Part shown: in pieces, positions 15,878 to 21,832 of the stretch
How positions within the stretch are numbered: the first letter of the stretch is position 1
Layout: the number at the start of each line of letters is the position of its first letter
Origin: an uncultured Eubacterium sp.
GTDB taxonomy: Bacteria > Bacillota > Clostridia > Lachnospirales > Lachnospiraceae
Direction of reading: 5' to 3'
DNA: 25,724 bases
Assembly: GCA_934316925.1 (NCBI GenBank)
Contig: CAKREC010000029.1
Span: 1 to 25,724 of the forward strand
Notes under the pieces: model-generated
Told to the model about the DNA's origin: nothing
Databases searched by the model: none
The model's input: the letters and a program-made list of their open reading frames with translations, nothing else
Made by a program: the position numbers and the translations under genes

Positions 15878-15987
15878 TTAACTTTCCTACCCGGTGGCAG
15901 AAAAGTGCCGTTATCAATTCGATTGTTATTTACTTATACCATATATGATAATTTGTGTCCAGCACTTTTCCATATTTTTTTGACAAG
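15820..15987 (-). promoter_or_regulatory. Attenuator-type leader of pnuC, riboswitch candidate of unrecognised class
   Basis: The ~195-nt minus-strand leader contains a long-range stem GAAAAGTGC/GCACTTTTC (arms near 15962-15971 and 15899-15907). A GGCA/TGCC hairpin and the block CACCGGGTAGGAAAGTTAAG follow, then a 17-bp terminator hairpin. The layout (structured region, conserved-looking purine-rich block, terminator, gene) is that of a transcriptional riboswitch. I could not match it to TPP, FMN, preQ1, THF or ZTP. NAD+-II, known upstream of pnuC in streptococci, cannot be excluded from memory. Confidence 0.55.
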
Positions 15988-16025
15988 CCGGTTATTATAC
16001 TCTTTTAACCGCTTTTGTCAAAAAA
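15975..16025 (-). promoter_or_regulatory. Strong pnuC promoter inside a 19-20 bp inverted repeat
   Basis: Minus strand: TTGACA (-35, 16016-16021), 16-bp spacer, TATAAT (-10, 15994-15999). The promoter is bracketed by imperfect inverted arms, 15975-15994 (TTTTTTGACAAGCCGGTTA) and 16006-16025 (TAACCGCTTTTGTCAAAAA). A repressor bound there would cover the -35 box and the start point. The niacin repressor NiaR is one candidate for a pnuC gene, but I cannot confirm its site. Confidence 0.7.
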
Positions 16026-16067
16026 TGCAATTCGGTTATATCTTCCAACAGGTAGCGTCGATTTTAT

Positions 16068-17060
16068 CTAAATTTTTATATACCGCTGATTTCTGCTGTT
16101 TGGCTTATCTGGTATCGTCATGTGAATTAAATTCATCTCCATCGCCGGATGAAGATAATTTCTCCGGAAACCTTCTTTGGATTTCAACCCCAGTTTTTCC
16201 ATAAGTTCATTACTACTATATGGAATATCGTAGTCCATAATTTCAAGTAACTTTTTCACATATTGCGAAATCTGCCCATTACTTTGAGCAATCTGTACCA
16301 AAAGTTCATCCAAGATTTTATCAATCTGAGATAATATAAATTCAATAAAAAATGTAGATTCTCCTTCTACATGACACTTTGCAATCGCTGCATAATAATC
16401 ATCCTGAAATTTTTCAATCTGACTCTCAACAGGAATATATTCAAATATCGGCTTCCATTTTGAAAGAATCGCTGTGTGCCATAACCTTGCCATTCTTCCA
16501 TTTCCATCAGAAAAAGGATGAATAAATACAAATTCATAATGAAATACACTGCTCAAAATTAAAGGATGGACGTTTTCCTGTGCTTCTCTCATCCATGCAA
16601 ACAGCTGCTCCATTAATTGTGGTACAAACTTTGCGGGCGGAGCCATAAAAATGCATTCTTCTCCATTGAATACACCTTCTTCTCCCCGGCGGAATTCTCC
16701 GGATTCCTCCACAATATATTTGGTCATAATTCCATGATATTGTTTTAAACCCCTAATACTATATACATCTATTTGCGAAATTTTATCGTATGCATTGTAT
16801 GCATTTTTCACTTCCTGTATTTCCCTTTTCTCCCCTAGTACAGTTTTTCCATTAATTACATCCCTAACCTGATTTAACGAAAGAGAATTTGCCTCAATCT
16901 TTAAAGAAGAATGTATCGATTTGATACGATTATTTCTCCTAAGATGTGGTCTTGTGTCCATACCGCTTATTTGCGTAATGCGTCCAACCTTTTCAGAGAT
17001 AGATGCCACCAATATCAAAATATTATTTGTAATTGTAAATGGCGGCTGATAAACATCCAT
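16068..17060 (-). CDS. Fic-domain protein (AMP-transferase type, class II layout)
   Basis: 330 residues; GGAGG sits 7 bases before the ATG. The Fic core motif HPFSDGNGRMAR is at 181-192 with catalytic His181. Upstream, SSLKIEAN (51-58) resembles the inhibitory helix (S/T)xxxE(G/N) of class II Fic proteins, with Glu56 in the inhibitory place but Ala after it instead of Gly/Asn. A C-terminal winged helix (about 265-330, YSSNELMEKLGLKSKEGFRRNYL) suggests DNA or partner binding. Fic enzymes transfer AMP from ATP to hydroxyl side chains of target proteins; some act as toxins or regulators. No separate antitoxin gene adjoins it, consistent with built-in inhibition. The coding sequence looks intact. 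Confidence 0.93.
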   Translation of the reverse strand: MDVYQPPFTITNNILILVASISEKVGRITQISGMDTRPHLRRNNRIKSIHSSLKIEANSLSLNQVRDVINGKTVLGEKREIQEVKNAYNAYDKISQIDVYSIRGLKQYHGIMTKYIVEESGEFRRGEEGVFNGEECIFMAPPAKFVPQLMEQLFAWMREAQENVHPLILSSVFHYEFVFIHPFSDGNGRMARLWHTAILSKWKPIFEYIPVESQIEKFQDDYYAAIAKCHVEGESTFFIEFILSQIDKILDELLVQIAQSNGQISQYVKKLLEIMDYDIPYSSNELMEKLGLKSKEGFRRNYLHPAMEMNLIHMTIPDKPNSRNQRYIKI

Positions 17061-17077
17061 AAAAACGCCTCCTTCTA

Positions 17078-17097
17078 CTTGCGTATTATCTTGCGTA
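17078..17097. repeat. Direct repeat upstream of the Fic gene
   Basis: CTTGCGTA occurs at 17078-17085 and 17090-17097, a 12-bp period, just upstream of the Fic ribosome binding site. It could be an operator for the winged-helix domain or another regulator; the evidence is only the repeat itself. Confidence 0.35.
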
Positions 17098-17201
17098 CTT
17101 TCTTCCTCAATTATATAAAAAAATAATCGATTTTAAAAGTATTTTTCTTTGGCTATTTCCTGGTTATATCCGGTCTTCACCTTCTTCATATTCGTAAAAC
17201 G

Positions 17202-17948
17202 CTATATATGTGCGATTGCTCTTAATCTGCGGTAATCGGCTACCCACTCATTTCCATTCCAAAGGGATTCCTTGGTTAAATCCTCAACTTTTTTCATAAT
17301 TTCATTCTGCATCTTTTCCGACATCGATTCCAAATCAGATGCAAAAAATTGTCTCATCCAATTTGCTAATCCTCTCTCGTTATCTTTTAATGGTGTAGGT
17401 CTGTCATAATCATATATTTTATCAATCATAAAATTGTTCTTTTTCAGCAAATCCGAGAAATCCTCTGTGGTTGGAAAGTTGAATTTAGGTGTATATTCAT
17501 ATTCAAATTTCCGGCAAGCATCTATAAAAGCATTTTCAATAGTCGCAATATTACCGTTTGCGCCAAACTCACAGACTAATAATCCATTTGGCTTCAATAC
17601 TTTATGAACTTGCTTTAATAGAGCATCATGATCCGCTATCCAATGAAAAACGGCATTCGAGAAAACAATATCAAACTGCTGTTCAAATGGCAAGGCGAGC
17701 GCATCGCAAACCATAAACTGCACATCCGCATATTGCTCTTTCGCCTTTGCTATCATACTTGCAGAGCTGTCAACACCAATAATTGCATCTGCAAAATTTG
17801 ACAATTGTGAAGTCAGCGATCCTGTACCACAGCCTAAATCCAAAATACTTTGATTTTTATTTTTAGGCACGAACTCTAAAAGTCCTTTTCCGTATTCCGC
17901 AACAAAGTCGTGCTTATTATCGTATAGTATTGCATTCCACTCGCTCAT
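17202..17948 (-). CDS. Class I SAM-dependent methyltransferase (Tam/UbiE-like)
   Basis: The ATG at 17948 follows GAGGGAA and starts MSEWNAILYDNKHDFV; an in-frame ATG at 17969 lacks a ribosome binding site. 248 residues. Motif I is ILDLGCGTGSLTSQL; acidic residue of motif II in IIGVDSSASMI; motif III region VQFMVCDALALPF; motif IV DIVFSNAVFHWIADHDALL; then VLKPNGLLVCEFG. The pattern matches the trans-aconitate methyltransferase-like subgroup, but substrates in this subgroup vary and cannot be assigned. The gene is intact although it stands directly next to a chain of broken genes. Confidence 0.9.
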   Translation of the reverse strand: MSEWNAILYDNKHDFVAEYGKGLLEFVPKNKNQSILDLGCGTGSLTSQLSNFADAIIGVDSSASMIAKAKEQYADVQFMVCDALALPFEQQFDIVFSNAVFHWIADHDALLKQVHKVLKPNGLLVCEFGANGNIATIENAFIDACRKFEYEYTPKFNFPTTEDFSDLLKKNNFMIDKIYDYDRPTPLKDNERGLANWMRQFFASDLESMSEKMQNEIMKKVEDLTKESLWNGNEWVADYRRLRAIAHI

Positions 17949-17969
17949 ACATTTCCCTCTAAATTCCAA

Positions 17970-18272
17970 TCATCTTACGTCCCAATCACTTTCAGCCTCA
18001 GCCAGCTTCTCTACCAGCGTATTTTTAAGAGCTGTAAAAGCCGAAATAAAACTATCTCGTATTAACCGAATCATTTCGTCAACTTCATCTTCATTATATA
18101 TATGAACAGCTGTGTTGCGCTTTTTTAGCATAAGCAACCACACCTCAGAATCATTAAGAAATCCAATTTTATAACCAAGCTGGAGAATTTCACGAGGAGA
18201 TCCGGTCATTGCCTCTTCCACACTATGCAGTCTCATAATTTCCTGTAATGCTTTCCATGCCAGTCCAAATCT
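17970..18272 (-). pseudogene. C-terminal remnant of a HEPN-type nucleotidyltransferase substrate-binding protein (HI0074 family)
   Basis: The frame reads [20 protein letters not shown], then TGSPREILQLGYKIGFLNDSEVWLLMLKKRN and AVHIYNEDEVDEMI. This is the second half of the HI0074/HEPN family that pairs with MNT nucleotidyltransferases; the HEPN signature R-x4-H is present as RNTAVH. The first half of the four-helix bundle is missing. Upstream of about 18266 the sequence is a flavodoxin gene in another frame. An ATG at 18236 could start an 88-aa fragment, but there is no matching full protein. No MNT partner gene is present. Confidence 0.78.
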
Positions 18273-18397
18273 GCATCGGTATATGGTGTTTCCGGTTTGA
18301 TCTCAAAAATATCTGCCTGCACTGCATCAGACAGCTTTTCTGCCATATTCTTTGTTACTCCACTTGCTGAAAAATAAGCTACTAATACTTTACTCAT
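18233..18397 (-). pseudogene. Flavodoxin N-terminal remnant
   Basis: ATG at 18397 with GGGGG 8 bases upstream. [20 protein letters not shown] is a flavodoxin phosphate-binding loop and first helix, followed by [19 protein letters not shown], typical of the NAD(P)H-dependent flavodoxin group of about 170-190 residues. After Trp46 the similarity ends and the frame stops at residue 54, inside the HEPN remnant. The FMN-ring-binding loops are lost, so the product cannot be a working flavodoxin. Confidence 0.82.
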
Positions 18398-18431
18398 TCT
18401 ATTGTCCCCCTTTTCATCACTTACTGAAATC

Positions 18432-18483
18432 TCTAAACGCTTTAGATAATTGTAATATATCATAGTTTATTTGCTATGTCTAA
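18432..18483 (-). promoter_or_regulatory. Promoter and operator-like repeat of the flavodoxin remnant
   Basis: Minus strand: TAGACA, 17-bp spacer, TATATT (-10, 18454-18459). Downstream lies an inverted repeat TCTAAA-3-TTTAGA (18432-18446). The control region seems intact although the gene is truncated. Confidence 0.5.
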
Positions 18484-18543
18484 TATCTATATGTTAAACA
18501 GAAAACAACAAATTTTATGCAGAAAGAAAAACGCATTTATCAT

Positions 18544-18572
18544 TGTTTTTTACGGCATAATTATGCTATAAT
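18544..18572 (+). promoter_or_regulatory. Promoter and palindrome of the antitoxin-toxin operon
   Basis: TTGTTT (-35, 18544-18549) and TATAAT (-10, 18567-18572) with a 17-bp spacer. The perfect palindrome GCATAATTATGC (18555-18566) lies in the spacer, the usual place for an operator bound by a YefM/Phd antitoxin repressing its own operon. Confidence 0.72.
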
Positions 18573-18599
18573 TGTGTTACTGAAAGGAGTGAATGAATC

Positions 18600-18863
18600 A
18601 TGCCACTAATTATACCGATTAAAGATTTACGCAACACAACCGAGATTTCCAATATTGCACACAAGGAACAAGAGCCTATTTTTGTTACCAAAAACGGATA
18701 TAGTGACTTGGTAGTAATGAGCAGTGAACTGTATGATAAATTTGCAAAAATGAATCGCATTGATCAAGCAATCTTTGAATCTGAACAAGAAATTACTAAC
18801 GGAGCAGAAGCAGTTGACGCAGAAATTGTTTTTGCCGAATTGGAGAAAAAGCACTTTGAATAA
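18600..18863 (+). CDS. YefM/Phd-family antitoxin
   Basis: 87 residues, AAAGGAGT 8-10 bases upstream. MPLIIPIKDLRNTTEISNIA and PIFVTKNGYSDLVVMSSELY are the DNA-binding fold of the Phd/YefM family (VTKNGxxxLVVMS). The acidic C-terminal tail (QEITNGAEAVDAEIVFAELE) is the part that would wrap the toxin. The stop codon overlaps the toxin start region, a typical translational coupling. It should neutralise a RelE-type RNase and repress its own promoter; here the toxin is broken, so only DNA binding is likely to remain. Confidence 0.9.
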   Translation: MPLIIPIKDLRNTTEISNIAHKEQEPIFVTKNGYSDLVVMSSELYDKFAKMNRIDQAIFESEQEITNGAEAVDAEIVFAELEKKHFE

Positions 18864-19085
18864 ATACAAAGTAAAGATTACCCCCAGAGCAATCCGGGAA
18901 TTAGACAGCATTTACGAATATATTGCAAATGAAAAATTAGCTCCCGAAAATGCAAAGGGGCAGGTTAACCGAATTAAAGCAGCCATTTTAGGCTTAGCTA
19001 GCTTTCCGCACTCCCACCAGGAACGTAATGAAGGCAGATATGCCGTTATGTTATCACAATACAATATCAGCGACGCAATCTGTAG
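18856..19085 (+). pseudogene. RelE/ParE-family toxin with internal out-of-frame deletion
   Basis: TTG at 18856 (GGAG 10 bases upstream) overlaps the antitoxin stop. The product starts LNKYKVKITPRAIRELDSIY and runs through ENAKGQVNRIKAAILGLASFPHSHQERNEGRY, the first two thirds of a RelE toxin. Right after this, at about 19040, the similarity moves to another frame, RYVITIQYQRRNL, ending in TAG at 19083-19085; this matches the final beta-strand and C-terminus of the family. About 20-25 residues that normally carry the catalytic part (usually YRxLxxxxYxxIYxV) are missing. The original frame instead runs on to 19128 as nonsense. Confidence 0.78.
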
Positions 19086-19252
19086 AATACCAGCACAGGT
19101 TGTTTCTTGTTATTCATACATACCTTGATCTGGCTGCCGCGCATAATTCCCATCGAAGACAGTCGATTCACAAGTCGTGTCTCATCTTTTATTTTCCTGA
19201 CAACATAACTTTTTTCAGGCAGTGTCTCCGTAAGCAGTATTGGTTCCATCAT
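19067..19252 (-). pseudogene. Truncated FeoA-like protein
   Basis: ATG at 19252 with GGAG 6 bases upstream. MMEPILLTETLPEKSYVV, RLVNRLSSMGIMRGSQIKVC and KKQPVLVFYR match an SH3-like FeoA domain (SMGxxxGSxI). FeoA proteins are about 75 residues; here the match ends near residue 58 and the last residues are antisense to the relE tail. FeoA assists the FeoB iron(II) transporter, and no feoB is seen. The frame is open, so a 61-residue product could be made, but its last strand is missing. Confidence 0.72.
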
Positions 19253-19274
19253 ATCTTCTCCAATCCATATAGCA

Positions 19275-19330
19275 TTTGGTTAGTTCGTTCTAACCAAAAG
19301 AATATTAGCAGAAAATACAATATCCGTAAA
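19275..19330 (-). promoter_or_regulatory. feoA promoter with DtxR-like operator
   Basis: Minus strand: TTTACG (-35, 19325-19330), 17-bp spacer, TAATAT (-10, 19302-19307). Just downstream is a perfect 9-bp inverted repeat with 6-base centre, TTTGGTTAG/CTAACCAAA (19275-19298). GGTTAG/CTAACC half-sites are those of DtxR/IdeR-type metal repressors, although the spacing is wider than the classic 19-mer. Fits iron control of feoA. Confidence 0.62.
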
Positions 19331-19352
19331 ATCCATTTAGCAATATTTTTTA

Positions 19353-19381
19353 TTGTAAAGGCTTTATCTTCTTGTTACAAT
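19353..19381 (+). promoter_or_regulatory. Promoter of the AraC remnant
   Basis: TTGTAA (-35, 19353-19358) and TACAAT (-10, 19376-19381) with a 17-bp spacer, 38 bases before the original ATG. Confidence 0.6.
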
Positions 19382-19419
19382 AACATGAAACCAAAACATT
19401 TAGAGGGAGATTTATTTCT

Positions 19420-19866
19420 ATGGATTACGAAAAACATTAGTCACTTTGCTTTGAAAACAATGGATGCGTGAACATATATACCCTTTTTCCGGGGATAAAT
19501 ATTGCTTTTAACCAGATTTACACCAATACCTGTCCAAAAGCAGACAGTTCTTTTTATTCCGGCAATACACTGATCATAAACTTCTGTATCAATGGAAGAT
19601 GCGAGGCAACACTTTACGGAAACAAATGTGCTATCGTAAGAAACGAACAGATATGTATCAGCACAATTCCACCAACCAAAGATTTCTATTATCCCGGCAG
19701 CCTGTACGAAGGTGTTCAGTTATATCTTGATCTGGCCGCCATTTGTTCCTCGTATGCTCAGGATTTTCTGACTTTCACCGGAATTGATCTGCCTTTATTC
19801 TGTCAGTTTATTACCGATCTCGCAGGATGCAAATCCGCACTGTGGGCTAAGATACAAGCGGTCTAG
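19420..19866 (+). pseudogene. AraC-family regulator remnant (early stop, C-terminal domain lost)
   Basis: The ATG at 19420 has GAGGGAGA upstream and reads MDYEKH, then TAG at codon 7 (19438-19440), then continues in the same frame with SLCFENNGCVNIYTLFPGIN and further to TFTGIDLPLF. The effector-binding half of AraC-type regulators with LFPGI and CNGRCE-like segments is recognisable. From about 19797 the frame is antisense to the metE remnant and stops at 19866. The helix-turn-helix domain is absent. A GTG at 19468 could reinitiate, but the product would still lack DNA binding. Divergent from feoA. Confidence 0.7.
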
Positions 19867-20504
19867 CGGAACATATTTTGCAGCCTGCTTAATTCTTGCG
19901 ATCACTACTTCTTTGCTTTCCAGTTCCGGTCTTTTGGTGGTAACAAGTCCCAGGACTACTTTTTTGTCTCCTGTTATTTTGGCAAGCGGCTCAAATCCAC
20001 CGGATCTTTCATCGTCAAATTCCAGATAATAGGCATTGACATTTTCTTCACCAAACAACAGATCTGCCACACCATCATATGCTCCGGAACTGAAAAATGT
20101 AGAATGATAGTTACCACTTCCAATGCCTTCACAAACTTGAAATGTTCCACAAATGGATGGTTCTTTACCGAAATTTTTCCAACCATATAGGTATCATCGA
20201 TCATTGCGGCTTCCGCATCAAATGTTGTATTTCCATCGATTGTTTTTTTATGCTCAATCCCCTGAAATCCCCACATAAAATCCAGATGCCAGGTAGATCG
20301 TCTGAATTCACCATCGGTAATCACATGGTATCCCAGCTCTTTTATTTTATTTACAAGCTGTATAATGCACTCGTCTTCCACTTTCTTCAATTGTTCTGCA
20401 TCGATTGCTCCTGCTTCATAGTCAGCTCTCGCTTTTTTCAATTTTTCAGGACGTAAAAAACTTCCTACATAATCATATCAAAAAGGTGTTTTCAAATCGT
20501 TCAT
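19795..20504 (-). pseudogene. MetE-like (YxjG/YxjH) methionine synthase family pseudogene
   Basis: The ATG at 20504 (AAGGAGA upstream) reads MNDLKTPF, then TGA at codon 9 (20478-20480, where relatives have Arg; CGA to TGA is one transition), then YDYVGSFLRPEKLKKARADY and HVITDGEFRRSTWHLDFMWG, the N-terminal 130 residues of the family. At about 20125 the match shifts frame to GNYHSTFFSSGAYDGVADLL and continues to RLYLSPQCGFASCEIGNKLT at 19795. Roughly 130-150 residues are deleted, as are about 20 at the end. The zinc ligand Cys near the end (QCGF) remains, but a working homocysteine methyltransferase is impossible. Confidence 0.85.
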
Positions 20505-20530
20505 TGTCTTCTCCTTATATTAAAAAATCT

Positions 20531-20547
20531 TATAATGGTTCATTATA
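20531..20547 (-). promoter_or_regulatory. metE promoter region: TATAAT box within an inverted repeat
   Basis: TATAATG-3-CATTATA is a perfect inverted repeat of 7-bp arms, and the minus-strand copy of TATAAT (20542-20547) would be the -10 box of the metE-like gene. A weak -35 lies 17 bp upstream. Confidence 0.45.
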
Positions 20548-20582
20548 CTTACCGAAAAGGCAATTGCATAACACATAAAAGC

Positions 20583-20619
20583 AAAGGCTGTCCATAGATT
20601 TTATCTATGGACAGCCTTT
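20583..20619. terminator. Intrinsic terminator after the tandem-domain gene
   Basis: AAAGGCTGTCCATAGAT (20583-20599) and ATCTATGGACAGCCTTT (20603-20619) form a perfect 17-bp stem with a 3-base loop. On the minus strand TTTGCTTTTATG follows. The next gene upstream on the minus strand ends at 20648. Confidence 0.9.
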
Positions 20620-20647
20620 ATAAAGTAATGAGCAAAAGAATTCTTCA

Positions 20648-21715
20648 TCATAATCCAATCCTAATATTACTGATGTAGCACAACTCACCTGACAATGCCA
20701 GGCATACCGGCAACGTATCATCAATGCCAATTACCATCTTGGCTTCTACGACAGAACCATGATTTTTCAAGGTAATGCTAACCGTATCGGCGTGACGGAC
20801 AACCGTGACACTACAGGATACCCCTGCTTTATTGGCTTCCAGCCAGCTTGCCCAGCTTTTCCATTCCCCAGTCTGCTTCGCATCTACATCGAGCGAATAT
20901 GCCGCACTTGTCCACGCATAGTTGTCACAACGGACAACACCATATTCCCGATACAATACACCATTTACCAATTTGTCAAAGGAAGAGTACAAAACAACCA
21001 GTGGTGCATGCCAGCTTTCTTTTGCCTCCGGATAACTGACGCTGTCAAATGTGATCGTGATCGGCGTGTTGGTGATCTCAATGCCATCCGAATGAGCCGT
21101 CCACCATCCATAACAGTCAAGGTTTGGCACATCACCGGTTTTTGCCTTGACGATCGTCTTTTTCATCTCAACCGGGCGGATCGAAGCTTCTTCAATCGGC
21201 TCCATTTCATGCTTGTCTTTAAAATCACTGATGACACACTGCTCTCCAGTGATCGCCAGATACACATCTTTCTCACTTCCAACCGGCAATGTAGTGGTAG
21301 AGATCACGATCAGATCTGCATTTTCCATACGAACATATACATATTTTTCACAGCGAACCGCCATAATGCTGCAGTCTACCCCATCTTTATTGGCCTGCAG
21401 CCATTTCTCCCAATTGCCCCAGGATTCCAAATAATGGCTTTCATACTGGTATTTATCAGCATCTTCTTTCATACCATACGCATCGGAGCGGGTAACACAA
21501 TACTCTACATACCCCGTGGGTTCCGGATCTGCTTCCGGCGACAATGGTTTCCCATTCGTTGATGAATATACTACTGCAGATGGTGTAAACCAGTTCTCAT
21601 CTCCATCTGGCATTGTTTTTGACTGATACGTGATAAATAACGGATATTCTGTCAAAAGATACCCTTCACTAAACTGCTCCCCAAATTCATTACAAGTAAC
21701 TTTGCATCCACTCAT
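20648..21715 (-). CDS. Tandem-duplicated beta-sandwich-like protein of unknown function (355 aa)
   Basis: GGAGG is 5 bases before the ATG. The protein is two copies of a ~165-residue unit (about 15-175 and 195-355). Matching blocks: ENWFTPSAVVYSS with ESWHAPLVVLYSS; YVEYCVTRSDAYG with YREYGVVRCDNYA; WEKWLQANKDGVDCSIMAVR with WASWLEANKAGVSCSVTVVR; VYLAITGEQCVISDF with VCLALSGELCYISNI. The second copy begins WWTAHSDGIEI. The pattern of aromatic strands suggests a concanavalin/jelly-roll type fold, as in carbohydrate-binding modules, but I recognise no named family. No signal peptide or membrane helix is present, so it looks cytoplasmic, odd for a fold usually found outside. It stands alone between a pseudogene and a metallopeptidase. 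Confidence 0.8.
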   Translation of the reverse strand: MSGCKVTCNEFGEQFSEGYLLTEYPLFITYQSKTMPDGDENWFTPSAVVYSSTNGKPLSPEADPEPTGYVEYCVTRSDAYGMKEDADKYQYESHYLESWGNWEKWLQANKDGVDCSIMAVRCEKYVYVRMENADLIVISTTTLPVGSEKDVYLAITGEQCVISDFKDKHEMEPIEEASIRPVEMKKTIVKAKTGDVPNLDCYGWWTAHSDGIEITNTPITITFDSVSYPEAKESWHAPLVVLYSSFDKLVNGVLYREYGVVRCDNYAWTSAAYSLDVDAKQTGEWKSWASWLEANKAGVSCSVTVVRHADTVSITLKNHGSVVEAKMVIGIDDTLPVCLALSGELCYISNIRIGL

Positions 21716-21730
21716 ATTTACCTCCGTCCC

Positions 21731-21750
21731 AAAGCGTTTTCACACGCTTT
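21731..21750. promoter_or_regulatory. Inverted repeat upstream of the tandem-domain gene
   Basis: AAAGCGT-6-ACGCTTT, perfect 7-bp arms, 9 bases upstream of the GGAGG of the gene starting at 21715. A TATGAT possible -10 box directly precedes it on the minus strand. It may be an operator or a leader hairpin. Confidence 0.5.
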
Positions 21751-21832
21751 ATCATAAGTCTTCTATCTACAATTTTACCGAATCAGCCCCGAATATACAA
21801 GGATTCTTTTTTCCCTCAAACTTCACTGTTTT

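Noticed and set aside
15933..15961. Second pnuC promoter (TGGACA-17-TATAAG, minus strand)
   Set aside because: Possible, but the -35 overlaps one arm of the long-range leader stem and the upstream promoter at 15994-16021 is much closer to consensus, so it is not listed as a feature.
15975..16025. Terminator for the Fic gene
   Set aside because: The inverted repeat is followed by A residues, not T, on both strands, and it contains a consensus -35/-10 pair on the minus strand. It is better read as a promoter with an operator.
17949..17969. ATG at 17969 as start of the methyltransferase
   Set aside because: The extra residues MEFRGKC are encoded by the GAGGGAA ribosome binding site region of the downstream ATG at 17948, where the family similarity begins.
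19468..19866. A complete 132-aa protein starting at GTG 19468
   Set aside because: Coding similarity continues upstream through a TAG to an ATG with a ribosome binding site, and the last ~23 codons are antisense to the metE remnant, so it is part of a pseudogene.
19974..20441. A 155-aa intact MetE-like protein
   Set aside because: Its last ~40 residues are in the wrong frame relative to the family, and the family's C-terminus continues in another frame from 20097 down to 19795.
20759..21562. 267-codon plus-strand open frame
   Set aside because: It is antisense to the tandem-domain gene, which has a good ribosome binding site and an internal duplication; the plus-strand product has no recognisable features.
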